A DNA stretch of 64,000 nucleotides from Anoxybacter fermentans (GCF_003991135.1 NZ_CP016379.1:372001-436000), one strand, 5' to 3'. Shown: positions 8,985 through 17,566, numbered from the stretch's first letter. Notes: a model not told the origin generated them from the sequence alone. Translations and numbers: made by a program.

Positions 8985-9953
8985 ATGAATATACCAACTA
9001 AATATCAAAAGAAGTCGTTCTGGATAGAAACTTTCTGGGCTTATATGTACTTGTTGCCGGCCTTTATTATTCTGGGGGTTTTTGTCTTTTATCCGGTAGT
9101 TAAGTCTTTTATAATGAGTTTTTATAATTGGGATTTGATCGGAACTAAGACTTATGTTGGTCTGGAGAATTACAAAGAATTGTTTAAAGATAAAGTATTT
9201 TTAAAGGCGATTATCAATACGAGTTATTTTGTTTTCGTGTCTGTCCCAATAACGATGTGTCTTTCACTATTTATCGCAATTTTGTTAAATACAAATATTA
9301 GAGCACGTTCCTGGTATCGATTAGCTTTTTTTATTCCGTGGATCACTTCACCGGTAGCAGCAACTATGGTCTGGAAGTGGATTTTTAACTACAATAATTA
9401 CGGTTTATTAAACTATTTTCTATTAAAATTAACCCATCTGATAAATTGGTTTGCTTACATATTTACATTAGGTGGGGTTGAAAACTGGTTGTCATTTTCA
9501 CCGATTAATTGGCTGAATAATCCTTCTTTAACCATTCCAAACCTGATCCTGCTCAGTGTGTGGAAGATGATGGGTTATAATATAGTAATTTTTCTTGCTG
9601 GTTTACAGAATGTTCCGACAGAATTATATGAAGCTGCTGAAGTTGATGGTGCTTCTAGATGGCAAAAGTTTCGTCATATTACTTTGCCATTGATTTCGCC
9701 GACTACTTTCTTTATTTCAATCATATCTATGATTGGAGCATTTAAAATCTTTACACAGGTCTTTGTACTATATAGTGGTACTCCAGGTCTGGACAATAGT
9801 GGAATGACCATGGTGTTCTATGTTTATGATAAGGCCTTTGGTGAGTGGAGAATGGGTTATGCATCTGCTGGAGCGTATGTATTATTCTTTATTATCTTTA
9901 TATTCACCTTGATTCAGATGCAGATATCGAAAAAACGTGTTCATTATAGTTAG
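8985..9953 (+). CDS. sugar ABC transporter permease (MalF/UgpA family)
   Basis: Inner-membrane permease of about 322 residues. The ATG at 8985 is chosen because AGGTGG at 8971-8976 is correctly spaced, rather than the GTG at 8973. Hydrophobic segments begin with YMYLLPAFIILGVFVFYPVV. The ATPase-docking EAA loop reads YEAAEVDGASRWQKFRHITL near residue 214. The next gene is its partner permease and the binding protein follows behind them. Family membership suggests uptake of a sugar, glycoside or glycerol phosphate; the substrate cannot be told from sequence. No ATPase is encoded nearby. Confidence 0.9.
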   Translation: MNIPTKYQKKSFWIETFWAYMYLLPAFIILGVFVFYPVVKSFIMSFYNWDLIGTKTYVGLENYKELFKDKVFLKAIINTSYFVFVSVPITMCLSLFIAILLNTNIRARSWYRLAFFIPWITSPVAATMVWKWIFNYNNYGLLNYFLLKLTHLINWFAYIFTLGGVENWLSFSPINWLNNPSLTIPNLILLSVWKMMGYNIVIFLAGLQNVPTELYEAAEVDGASRWQKFRHITLPLISPTTFFISIISMIGAFKIFTQVFVLYSGTPGLDNSGMTMVFYVYDKAFGEWRMGYASAGAYVLFFIIFIFTLIQMQISKKRVHYS

Positions 9954-9967
9954 GTGGGTGATTGTCA

Positions 9968-10849
9968 ATGAGAGAAGTTTTGAATAAAACAATCATACCC
10001 AAAGCCCAGCCGGGTATGGGATATCAGATAAAGGAAAAAATCGTCAGATTTACTGTATATCTGATATTGACTGTTGGGGCGGTTTTTGTTCTTTTACCAT
10101 TTTTCTGGATGCTCTCCACATCATTGAAAATACCAAGTGAAATTGCTTCAATGCCGCCTAAGTGGATTCCGAGCAAATTTATGTGGGAAAATTATAAAAT
10201 TGCCTGGAATGCTGCTCCTTTTGCTAGATATTTTTTCAATAGTTTTTATGTAGCAATTGCATGTACATTCCTGGAGTTAATTACTTCAGCTTTGGGTGCA
10301 TATGCTTTTGCTAAGATGGATTTTTTTGGTAAGAATGTGCTGTTTATTATCTTTCTGGGAACGATGATGATACCTGGTGAGGTATTATTAATTCCAAACT
10401 ATATTACCATTATTCAATTGGGATGGGTTGATACCTATAAGGCTTTAATCATTCCGTGGGTTGTAAGTGTTTTTGGGATTTTTTTGATGCGTCAGTTCTT
10501 TTTGACTATTCCAAAGGAATTACATGATGCAGCAAAAATTGATGGTTGTAGCAGGTTCAGGTTTCTCTGGCAGATTATTATCCCTCTTTCTAAACCTGTA
10601 CTGATTACAGCAGCATTATTTAAATTCGTTGGTAGCTGGAATGCGTTTTTATGGGTATTGATTGTAACAAATACCCCAGAGATGCGAACCGTTCCAGTTG
10701 GTCTTTCCTTCTTTTCCTCAGATGTTGGAACAGATTATCACTTATTAATGGCTGCTTCAACCCTTGCCTTAATGCCAATTTTAATTCTCTTCTTCTTCTT
10801 GCAGAAGCAGTTCATTCAGGGAATTACTAGAAGTGGTTTAAAAGGTTAA
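9968..10849 (+). CDS. sugar ABC transporter permease (MalG/UgpE family)
   Basis: Partner permease of about 293 residues. The start at 9968 (ATG) is favoured by AGGTGGGTGA at 9952-9961, over a TTG at 9962. It has six hydrophobic segments, the EAA-type loop HDAAKIDGCSRFRFLWQIII near residue 186, and a MalG-like C-terminus (LQKQFIQGITRSGLKG). It lies 14 bp behind the first permease, so the two are co-transcribed. Confidence 0.9.
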   Translation: MREVLNKTIIPKAQPGMGYQIKEKIVRFTVYLILTVGAVFVLLPFFWMLSTSLKIPSEIASMPPKWIPSKFMWENYKIAWNAAPFARYFFNSFYVAIACTFLELITSALGAYAFAKMDFFGKNVLFIIFLGTMMIPGEVLLIPNYITIIQLGWVDTYKALIIPWVVSVFGIFLMRQFFLTIPKELHDAAKIDGCSRFRFLWQIIIPLSKPVLITAALFKFVGSWNAFLWVLIVTNTPEMRTVPVGLSFFSSDVGTDYHLLMAASTLALMPILILFFFLQKQFIQGITRSGLKG

Positions 10850-10916
10850 GACCTTCAATATATTATCTAATTCCGTTTGAGAGAAATGGAGTTAGATATT
10901 GTAAGAGGTCTGGCTT
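10849..10916 (+). terminator. imperfect hairpin behind permease pair
   Basis: AGACCTTCAATATATTATC can pair imperfectly with GATATTGTAAGAGGTCT, followed by a few T. It may reduce read-through into the binding-protein gene. Confidence 0.5.
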
Positions 10917-10933
10917 TTAAAATTAATTAAATA

Positions 10934-11063
10934 ATTAAACTGCAAAAAGTTAATTTTGAGCACTATAGAAATTTTTAATTTAACCATCTTAGTGAGATCG
11001 AACTTTAGATGGTTCGAAAAATTTCTTTAATGAAGCTAAAAATTAGCTTTTTGCAGTAAAATC
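10934..11063 (-). repeat. palindromic element R3 (short, reverse)
   Basis: 130-bp short form in reverse orientation, ending in TTTTTGCAGTAAAATC. The internal junction (AGTGAGATCGAACTTTAGATGG) is the exact reverse complement of the R2 junction apart from one base. It lies between the permease genes and their binding-protein gene. Confidence 0.88.
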
Positions 11064-11089
11064 TTAAATCAATTAAAGGAGGAGTTTTT

Positions 11090-12343
11090 ATGAAGAGGTT
11101 TATTTTACTGACTTTGCTGGTGGCACTTGTTATGGGTCTTGTAGTTTTGCCTGCTGCGGCCAAAGATAAAATCACCGTAACATTCTGGCATGCTATGTCT
11201 AAAGGTCATGCACCTTACTTAGAAGATATTATAAAGAGGTTCAATGAATCTCAGGATAAAATTGAAGTCGTTCCTATTTATCAGGGGAGTTATGGTGATT
11301 TGAATAAGAAATTGATGGGTTCTATTGCTGCAGGCAAACCACCTGTAATGGCTCAGGTATATGAAGATTGGACTACTAAATTAGTTGATGCTGGAGTTTT
11401 GGAAGCTGCAGAATGGTATATCGGTTCTGTCTTCACTCAAGAAGAGATTGATGATATCATTTTGATTTTCCAGAAGTCTAATATGTGGAATGATACTCTT
11501 TACACTCTTCCATTTAATAAAAGTACTAACGTATTATTTGTAAACCTGGATATGGTACCAAAAGTTCCGACTACCTGGGATGAGTTATTGGAAGCTGCTA
11601 AAGCTGCTACTAAAGACGAAGATGGTGATGGTACACCTGAAGTATATGGTTTTGGTATTCGTCCAACTGTTGATACTTTTAATATTTTTCTCCGTCAAGC
11701 TGGAGGTACTTTCTTAAATGAAGATGGAACCAAAGCTGTCTTTAACAATGAAGCTGGACAAAAAGCTCTCCAATTCCTCCATGATATGGTTTATAAGCAC
11801 AAGGTTGCTATGGTTTATACAGGTTATTTAAGTGGTCCAATTGGTGAAGGCAAGATTGCTATGTACCAAGGCTCTTCAGCTGGTATTCCATATGTAGCAA
11901 AAGCTATTGGTGATAAATTTAAGTGGACTGTTGCTCCTCTGGTAATGGGCGAGAAAGCTGCTGCTCCATTTATGGGTACCAATATTGCGGTATTTAAGAG
12001 TCATCCAGATGAAGTTAAGTATGCTGCTATGGAGTTTATCAAGTTCTTAATTAACACTGAAAATACTACTTACTGGGCAGTTAATACCGGTTATCTACCA
12101 GTTCGTTATTCTGCTCTAAAAACCAAAGAGTGGAAAGAATATATTGCTGCTGATTCTAAGAATGCTGCAGGTCCTTCTCAATTTGATTACGGTACCTTTG
12201 ATCCACGTCCAAATGGATGGTCTGAAATTCGTAAAGTCATTAGTGAATATATTCAGAAGGCTCTCTTAAATAAGATGACTGTAAAAGAAGCTTTAGATGC
12301 AGCAGCAGAAAAAGTTGATAAGATTTTGGCTAGAAACAAGTAA
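11090..12343 (+). CDS. sugar ABC transporter substrate-binding protein (UgpB-like, family 1)
   Basis: Extracellular solute-binding protein of 417 residues with a perfect AAAGGAGG ribosome site. The signal peptide (residues 1-24, ending PAAA) lacks a lipobox cysteine. The mature N-terminus KITVTFWHAMSKGHAPYLEDII and PPVMAQVYEDWTTKLVDAG resemble the glycerol-3-phosphate/oligosaccharide binding family. It is probably the receptor for the two permeases upstream, although gene order is inverted (permeases first) and a palindromic element intervenes. Codon bias towards GCT/GGT is strong, suggesting high expression. Substrate unknown. Confidence 0.88.
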   Translation: MKRFILLTLLVALVMGLVVLPAAAKDKITVTFWHAMSKGHAPYLEDIIKRFNESQDKIEVVPIYQGSYGDLNKKLMGSIAAGKPPVMAQVYEDWTTKLVDAGVLEAAEWYIGSVFTQEEIDDIILIFQKSNMWNDTLYTLPFNKSTNVLFVNLDMVPKVPTTWDELLEAAKAATKDEDGDGTPEVYGFGIRPTVDTFNIFLRQAGGTFLNEDGTKAVFNNEAGQKALQFLHDMVYKHKVAMVYTGYLSGPIGEGKIAMYQGSSAGIPYVAKAIGDKFKWTVAPLVMGEKAAAPFMGTNIAVFKSHPDEVKYAAMEFIKFLINTENTTYWAVNTGYLPVRYSALKTKEWKEYIAADSKNAAGPSQFDYGTFDPRPNGWSEIRKVISEYIQKALLNKMTVKEALDAAAEKVDKILARNK

Positions 12344-12354
12344 AATTTTATGCA

Positions 12355-12385
12355 CAGGGTCTACATCTGTGTAGACCCTGTTTTT
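12355..12385 (+). terminator. rho-independent terminator after the binding-protein gene
   Basis: Perfect 11-bp stem CAGGGTCTACA / TGTAGACCCTG with a TCTG loop and five T. Confidence 0.92.
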
Positions 12386-12439
12386 GGAAAATAATTGTCT
12401 GACATCTGACATTAAAATTAGGGAAATTGAGGTGACAAA

Positions 12440-13249
12440 ATGGGAGATTATCCATTTCTTTTAGGTGCAACATCTTTGACTGAACCAACACTAGATGCTG
12501 TTGGAAATATTGAGTTGAATTACAAATTAGGAATAAAGACGGTAGAAATAACCCTTGAATTCCCCCGAACATTACCTGTAAATCGTACCTTAAAAGATGC
12601 TATGATAAACTATAAGGAACAGTATGGAGTGGAGTTTACAATTCATTTACCTTTAAGTTTACGTATGACTGATGTTAACCCTTATATCCGGGATGCATCT
12701 TTAAAAACGTTGGAGGAAATTTTTAAGGAAATGGAGAATATAAAGCCTAAAGCTTATGTTCTCCATGTGGCACCATTTTTCCTGACAGGTGGAACACCGC
12801 TAGGGCGTCCTTTTGAGGTACAGCTTCATGAAGATCGACTTGAGGCTGCGAGAGAGACCTTATTTAGATTGACAAACCTGATCGAGCCTAGAATGGTTGC
12901 TATTGAAAATCTATTTCATGATCTAATCTTTCTGGATGAGTTAATTAAGGAGTTTGATTATAGTGTTTGTATGGATGTGGGACACCTATTGTTAAATAAT
13001 TCAGATCTTTATCTCTTTTATCAAAAATATCATGATCGTATAAAAGTAATCCATCTTCATGATGTGGTCAATGGACGGGATCATCAGCAATTGGGTGAAG
13101 CAGATTCCAATCTTGATTTGAAGGCTCTGTTCTATTTACTAAAAAAGAATAATTATCAGGAGACCATTATCTTAGAACAGTTTAAATCAGAACATATCCA
13201 ACAGTCCATGACTGTTGTAGCAGAAGTGTGGCAATATCTAACAAAATAA
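12440..13249 (+). CDS. sugar phosphate isomerase/epimerase-like TIM-barrel protein
   Basis: 269-residue protein of the xylose-isomerase-like TIM-barrel / AP endonuclease 2 superfamily. Supporting features are alternating strands and helices with metal-ligand style motifs: VAIENLFHD, SVCMDVGHLLL, IKVIHLHDVVNGRDHQQLGE and a final TIILEQFKSE. These correspond to the usual Glu-Asp-His-Glu metal site of the family. A GAGGTG ribosome site lies upstream. It follows a sugar ABC transporter and precedes a PHP hydrolase, so a role in sugar metabolism is plausible, but members also include nucleases and the exact substrate is unknown. Confidence 0.75.
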   Translation: MGDYPFLLGATSLTEPTLDAVGNIELNYKLGIKTVEITLEFPRTLPVNRTLKDAMINYKEQYGVEFTIHLPLSLRMTDVNPYIRDASLKTLEEIFKEMENIKPKAYVLHVAPFFLTGGTPLGRPFEVQLHEDRLEAARETLFRLTNLIEPRMVAIENLFHDLIFLDELIKEFDYSVCMDVGHLLLNNSDLYLFYQKYHDRIKVIHLHDVVNGRDHQQLGEADSNLDLKALFYLLKKNNYQETIILEQFKSEHIQQSMTVVAEVWQYLTK

Positions 13250-13370
13250 ATTGATGATTTTTATGATAACCATCTTAATTTATTTCCAAACTATAAGAAA
13301 CCCGCAAATCTTTTAGTAAATCTAGAGATATTTAAAATGGTATGATAATAGAAAAGTTGAGGTGAATCAA

Positions 13371-14126
13371 TTGAAATTCATAGCAGATTTTCATACTCAT
13401 ACAGTTGCCAGTGGTCATGCTTTTAGTACAATTCAGGAAAATGTACGAGCAGCTAAGGAAAGAGGTTTAAAGTATGTAGCTATTACCGAACATGGTCCCA
13501 CTGTTCCTGGTGGTCCACATCCATATTATTTTGGAAATATGCGTGTAATTCCCACTGAGATGTATGGTGTGAAAGTTTTGCGCGGTGTAGAGCTAAATAT
13601 TCAGGATACTCTGGGTACTGTGGATTTACCTGCTGAGACCATATATAATATGGATATTGTTTTGGCAGGTCTCCATCCAGCTACTGGATACGAGGGTTCT
13701 ACCATTGTGGAGAATACTGAAGCTATTATCAATGCCATCTATAATCCGTTGATTGATATTATTGTTCATCCTGATAATGAAAATTATCCCATTGATATTG
13801 TGGCTGTGGTAAAGGCTGCTAAGGAGAATGATACTTTTCTTGAGATTAACAACAGCTCTTTTGCTAACAATAGGCCCGGCCGGAAGAATAGTTATGAGTA
13901 TTGTAAAAAGATTGTAGAAGAGGCAAAAAGACAGGAACTAATGCTGGTTCTGGGTAGTGATGCTCACTTTTCAGCAGATGTGGGGAATTTTGAACTGTCA
14001 CTTAAGTTGATTGAAGAAGTAAAATTTCCACCGGAACTGATTTTGAATACATCTGAAGAACGGATAGAAGAATTTTTGGAAAGAAGAAACAAAAAACTGG
14101 AGAAGATTGTTATTCCACGATATTAG
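13371..14126 (+). CDS. PHP-domain metal-dependent phosphatase
   Basis: About 251 residues. The TTG at 13371 is chosen because GAGGTG at 13359-13364 is well placed and the product then begins KFIADFHTHT, matching its paralogue at 50094 (MRVIADLHTHT). PHP metal-binding motifs are visible: DFHTHT, ITEHGP, GVELNI, GLHP, IIVHPDN, LEINNSS and GSDAHFSADVG. Relatives of the YcdX type hydrolyse phosphate esters with a trinuclear metal centre; this protein should be cytoplasmic. Substrate unknown. Confidence 0.85.
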   Translation: MKFIADFHTHTVASGHAFSTIQENVRAAKERGLKYVAITEHGPTVPGGPHPYYFGNMRVIPTEMYGVKVLRGVELNIQDTLGTVDLPAETIYNMDIVLAGLHPATGYEGSTIVENTEAIINAIYNPLIDIIVHPDNENYPIDIVAVVKAAKENDTFLEINNSSFANNRPGRKNSYEYCKKIVEEAKRQELMLVLGSDAHFSADVGNFELSLKLIEEVKFPPELILNTSEERIEEFLERRNKKLEKIVIPRY

Positions 14127-14156
14127 GGCTATGCGAAACTAGCCCTCTTTTTTTTA
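14125..14156 (+). terminator. rho-independent terminator overlapping the PHP gene stop
   Basis: AGGGCTA / TAGCCCT stem with a long T run; the stem begins inside the stop codon. Confidence 0.88.
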
Positions 14157-14164
14157 TATTTAAT

Positions 14165-14296
14165 GGTTAAACTGCAAAAAGCTAATTTTTCGCTTCTTGA
14201 GAAATTTTTCGAATCATCTAAAGTTCGATTTCAGTCGATTTTTCAATTTCACTAAGATGGTTAAACAACTCAAAATTAACTTTTTGCAGTTTAATA
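14165..14296 (+). repeat. palindromic element R4 (short, forward)
   Basis: 132-bp form with ends GGTTAAACTGCAAAAAGC and TTTTTGCAGTTTAAT. The centre has a residual TTTCAGTCGATTTTTCAATTTC, looking like a collapsed middle palindrome. It lies just behind the PHP terminator. Confidence 0.87.
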
Positions 14297-14368
14297 ATGG
14301 CTGAATTAATTATTTTAATGTGATGATTAAAAAAATAAATATTTTACTTAAAAATTTTAAAAAAATCC

Positions 14369-14398
14369 TTGACAGTTCTCTGGTAGAATGTGTATAAT
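14369..14398 (+). promoter_or_regulatory. strong sigma-A promoter of the DUF2089/DUF4097 operon
   Basis: Perfect TTGACA (14369-14374) and perfect TATAAT (14393-14398) with an 18-base spacer, about 70 bp upstream of the DUF2089 gene. This is the best promoter match noticed in the window. Confidence 0.85.
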
Positions 14399-14467
14399 GA
14401 AAACAAAAAAGCTTGAAAATTTTTATTTGGACCTTTAATAATTTTAAAATAAAGGAGGTTAACAATA

Positions 14468-14845
14468 GTGGCGCATGAAATTATCGGGAAATGTCCCGTT
14501 TGTAATCAGGAATTAGAGGTGGTTAAATTAAAGTGCCGTTTTTGTGGAACATCTATTGAAGGTAATTTTGAAGTATGTAAATTCTGTCGCCTTGAATCAG
14601 AACAGAAACATTTTGTCGAGGTATTTATCAGATGTAGAGGTAATATAAAAGAAGTAGAACGGGAGCTGAACATATCCTATCCTACAGTCAGAAGTAAACT
14701 GGATCAGGTAATTAAGGCACTGGGGTATGATGTAGGGTCAGCACCTGATGATGATAAAGGAGCAAAGCGGAAAGAGATTCTGGATATGTTAAATTCGGGT
14801 GAGATTACATCTAAAGAGGCTATTAAACTTTTAAAGGAACTTTAA
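14468..14845 (+). CDS. DUF2089 family zinc-ribbon/HTH regulator
   Basis: 125 residues with a GTG start behind AAAGGAGG. Residues 9-45 hold a zinc-ribbon-like set of cysteine pairs (CPVC, CRFC, CKFC). The middle (about 45-85) resembles a sigma-70 region 4-like helix-turn-helix (VERELNISYPTVRSKLDQVI). The last 27 residues (RKEILDMLNSGEITSKEAIKLLKEL) are a SHOCT-like module that recurs at the N-terminus of two genes downstream. DUF2089 proteins commonly accompany YvlB-type DUF4097 genes, so it probably regulates this operon, but that is inference. Confidence 0.85.
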   Translation: MAHEIIGKCPVCNQELEVVKLKCRFCGTSIEGNFEVCKFCRLESEQKHFVEVFIRCRGNIKEVERELNISYPTVRSKLDQVIKALGYDVGSAPDDDKGAKRKEILDMLNSGEITSKEAIKLLKEL

Positions 14846-14860
14846 AGGAGGTTGTTTGTA

Positions 14861-15220
14861 GTGAGTGAAGAAAGAAAGAAAATTTTGCAGATGTTGGCTG
14901 AGGGTAAGATTACTGTTGAGGAAGCAAATGAATTATTAAATGCGCTCAATGAAGGTCAAGAGAGACAGTCAGTAAGTAGGGAGGCTCATTTTTTGCGTAT
15001 AAAAGTCTGGGAAGATGGAAAAGAAAAAGTTAATGTCAATATTCCTCTTTCTTTAGCAAAAATGTTTATGAAGTTTATTCCTACTGAGGCAAAATTACAG
15101 ATGGAATCACATGATATTGATCTAAATGCCATCATCAGAGATATACAAAATGGTGCACCTGCCGGAAAACTTGTTGAAATTGTAGATGATGGAGACCGGG
15201 TAGAAATTTATCTGGATTAG
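14861..15220 (+). CDS. SHOCT-like domain protein (YvlB N-terminal type)
   Basis: 119 residues. The GTG at 14861 is favoured by AAAGGAGG at 14844-14851, over a TTG at 14852. Residues 3-30 are the SHOCT-like module (ERKKILQMLAEGKITVEEAN). The rest (FLRIKVWEDGKEKVNVNIPLSLAKMF) matches the small cytoplasmic domain found in proteins annotated as SHOCT-like or YvlB-like. No signal peptide or membrane segment. It lies 15 bp behind the DUF2089 gene and 2 bp before the next. Function unknown; the operon resembles envelope-stress loci. Confidence 0.8.
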   Translation: MSEERKKILQMLAEGKITVEEANELLNALNEGQERQSVSREAHFLRIKVWEDGKEKVNVNIPLSLAKMFMKFIPTEAKLQMESHDIDLNAIIRDIQNGAPAGKLVEIVDDGDRVEIYLD

Positions 15221-15222
15221 CC

Positions 15223-15558
15223 ATGAAGATCATTGAAAAAGTTAAAAATCGTAACTATTTAATGATTGTTAAAGTTAAGGTAGAAGATTTGAAAATACCC
15301 ATAATTATTCCCATACCATTGGGAATAGTAGAGGATATCCTGGTCTCCCTTACCTGGTTATTTCAATTTGGTGTGAGATTTTTACCTCAATTTAATCACA
15401 TAAGAGAAATTTATATAGGTCCTGGTAACATAAAATTAAAATGGAATTACTTATTTGATATTTCAGTAGAATTTTTTAGAGAACTGAGAAAAATAGGGAA
15501 ATTTACTTTTATCGAAATTAAAGAAGAAGATGTTTATGTGAGTATTAAGTTTTATTAA
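15223..15558 (+). CDS. small hypothetical protein in DUF4097 operon
   Basis: 111 residues, starting two bases after the previous stop, so translation is coupled. No signature was recognised. Its opening (KVKVEDLKIPIIIPIPLGIVEDIL) resembles the IPLSLA segment of the preceding protein, and a hydrophobic centre (VSLTWLFQFGVRFL) could be a short membrane-associated helix. It may be a diverged relative of the preceding small protein that has lost the SHOCT-like N-terminus. Confidence 0.65.
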   Translation: MKIIEKVKNRNYLMIVKVKVEDLKIPIIIPIPLGIVEDILVSLTWLFQFGVRFLPQFNHIREIYIGPGNIKLKWNYLFDISVEFFRELRKIGKFTFIEIKEEDVYVSIKFY

Positions 15559-15585
15559 TCTGGCCAAAAGGAAGGGGGAATTCTG

Positions 15586-17127
15586 GTGAGTGAACGAATG
15601 ATGATATTGAAAATGCTGAGTGAAGGAAAGATTACTTTAGAAGAAGCAGATGCCCTTCTGGAAGCTTTAGAATTAACAGAAAAAAGCGAAAATTACAAAA
15701 ACAAAGAGAAGTCGGTGATTAAAGATTCCACTATAAAAGAAGAAATTGAGTTGATGGAAGATGAAATTGAAAGAATGGAAGATGAGTTGGAAAAGATTGA
15801 AGATGAATTGGATAATAAATTAGATGAGTTGGAAGATCGTTTAGATGAACTTAAAGATATGGAGAAACTAAATGAAGATTATCTGTCAGAGATGCAGCAC
15901 AGGCTTAATGAAGTCCGCCAAAAACTAATAGAACGTAAAGAGAGAGTTAAAGAACGGCGTAGGAAATTGAAAGAGAATTGGAAAGTTCAGAAGGAAAAAT
16001 TTAAAAGATACGGTGGAATTAGTTTTGCTTTTCAGGAAGGATTAGAAGAGATTAAAAAAGGCTTTCAGGAGCTTAAGAAAAGTTTTCAGGGTGAAGGAAT
16101 GGAAGAGATTAAATCTGCTATGCGGGATCTTGCCGATTCAATCAATGAGGGAATGCGGGAATTAAAAGAAAATCTTGATGAAGGCGCAAAGGAAGTACAG
16201 AAGGCATTTCATATAAAAGATTTCAAACATCTGTTAAATAATATTATCAAATCTTTTGGGTTCAATACTTATATTAATCTAGAAGAAGAGATAACAGGAA
16301 CCTTTAATCCTGAACAAGGCCCTGTCATTGTTGATTTAAAAACTCATAATGGTCGCATCGAAGTAGTTGGTTCAGACGAAACGGACTATAGACTCCAGCT
16401 TAAATATCATATTCCAACAGACAGTAAAGAGAAAGCAGAAAAACTTAAAGAAGAGATGTGCACTATTTCGCAGACACCTACTTTGTTTCAGTTAAAAACC
16501 AATCCTATGAATCGCAGTGGAGTAAGTGTTAGACTTTATATTCCTAAGAACTTACAGGCAGATTTTAAATTGCAAACTTCTAATGGTCGAATTTATATCA
16601 CCGGACTGAAACAGGATGGTAAACTTGATTTAAAGTCCAGTAATGGTCGTTTGGAGTTGGTTGATTTACGGGTTAAAGAGATCGAAGGACATACTTCCAA
16701 TGGTCGAATTGAGATTAAAGATTTTGCAGCAGATAGAGTTAATGTAAATACTAGTAATGGTAGTATTTATTTAGAGGGATTATGCGATCAGGTTGATGCC
16801 AGAACGTCCAATGGAACAATTACAGCTTGTCCGTATATTTCTGAAAAAGGCAATCTGAATTTAAATACTTCCAATGGCAAGATTAAAATAGAGATACGAG
16901 ATCCGGAAGTAGGAGTTGATCTGGATTTAACTTCCAGTATGGGTAGTATGACATTAGATATACCTGATCTGGTTTATCAGGAGAAAATAGAAAACCCCAT
17001 GTGGAAAAGATATCTGGCTCAATCGAAAGATTATATAGTTAGAGAAAAGAGAATTCAGATTCATGCAAGTACTTCTATGGGAAGTATTTATGTTGGCCAA
17101 TCTAAAGAAGAGGCCTGTTGTGATTAG
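15586..17127 (+). CDS. DUF4097 family protein with SHOCT-like N-terminus and coiled coil (YvlB/LiaX-like)
   Basis: 513 residues, GTG start. Residues 3-30 are the third copy of the SHOCT-like module (RMMILKMLSEGKITLEEAD). Residues about 45-210 are highly charged and form long coiled coils. From about 240 the protein is a DUF4097 beta-helix-like domain with repeating turns every 17-22 residues: THNGRI, TSNGRI, SSNGRL, TSNGRI, TSNGSI, TSNGTI, TSNGKI, SSMGSM, TSMGSI. The architecture matches YvlB of Bacillus and LiaX of enterococci, proteins linked to cell-envelope stress and antimicrobial peptides. No signal peptide. It ends in CC. Confidence 0.88.
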   Translation: MSERMMILKMLSEGKITLEEADALLEALELTEKSENYKNKEKSVIKDSTIKEEIELMEDEIERMEDELEKIEDELDNKLDELEDRLDELKDMEKLNEDYLSEMQHRLNEVRQKLIERKERVKERRRKLKENWKVQKEKFKRYGGISFAFQEGLEEIKKGFQELKKSFQGEGMEEIKSAMRDLADSINEGMRELKENLDEGAKEVQKAFHIKDFKHLLNNIIKSFGFNTYINLEEEITGTFNPEQGPVIVDLKTHNGRIEVVGSDETDYRLQLKYHIPTDSKEKAEKLKEEMCTISQTPTLFQLKTNPMNRSGVSVRLYIPKNLQADFKLQTSNGRIYITGLKQDGKLDLKSSNGRLELVDLRVKEIEGHTSNGRIEIKDFAADRVNVNTSNGSIYLEGLCDQVDARTSNGTITACPYISEKGNLNLNTSNGKIKIEIRDPEVGVDLDLTSSMGSMTLDIPDLVYQEKIENPMWKRYLAQSKDYIVREKRIQIHASTSMGSIYVGQSKEEACCD

Positions 17128-17156
17128 TATAAAAAGTATAAAAGGCTAAAGATAAA

Positions 17157-17184
17157 ACCGGTTCCCCGAAATTGGGAACCGGTT
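17157..17184 (+). terminator. strong hairpin between DUF4097 gene and yvlD-like gene
   Basis: Perfect 11-bp GC-rich stem AACCGGTTCCC / GGGAACCGGTT, without a good T run. It may partly terminate or stabilise mRNA between the two genes. Confidence 0.65.
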
Positions 17185-17203
17185 ATTTGAAGAAGGGGGT
17201 TTA

Positions 17204-17566
17204 ATGTCAATGAACTTAAGATACAGAAGGAATAAGTTAATGACCCGCTGTTTAATTAATTTTATTGCAATTTTAATTACAGGTCATTTGTTGGATGGTA
17301 TAGTGGTTAATAGTTTAATTGCTGTATTGGCTGCAGCATTTGTGCTTGGTATTGTAAATACTTTCATAAGGCCAATACTGGTTATACTATCACTTCCTTT
17401 AACAATTATAACTCTAGGACTTTTTACTTTTGTTATAAATGCCCTGATGTTACTTTTAACAGCCAGTTTAATTCCCGGTTTTTCTATATCCAGTTTTTGG
17501 ACAGCATTTTTTGGTGCTATCATAATCAGTATATTAAGTTCTATAATTTTAGCAGTATTTGATTAA
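17204..17566 (+). CDS. phage holin family 4-like membrane protein (YvlD-like)
   Basis: 120 residues with about four hydrophobic segments: LINFIAILITGHLLDGIVV, LIAVLAAAFVLGIVNTF, LPLTIITLGLFTFVINALML and a C-terminal one. The central IVNTFIRPILVILSLPLTII is typical of the holin-4/YvlD family (COG1950). In Bacillus the yvlABCD operon pairs a DUF4097 protein with this membrane protein, and the same pairing is seen here. Role unknown but probably linked to envelope stress; it is not a phage lysis gene in this context. Confidence 0.88.
   Translation: MSMNLRYRRNKLMTRCLINFIAILITGHLLDGIVVNSLIAVLAAAFVLGIVNTFIRPILVILSLPLTIITLGLFTFVINALMLLLTASLIPGFSISSFWTAFFGAIIISILSSIILAVFD

Noticed and set aside
16320-17110. 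SNGRI repeats as a DNA tandem repeat
   Set aside because: The repetition is at protein level with varied codons and is the normal turn pattern of DUF4097.
17204-17566. Phage holin or prophage remnant
   Set aside because: Family name only; the gene is part of a YvlB/YvlD-type chromosomal operon and no phage genes are near.
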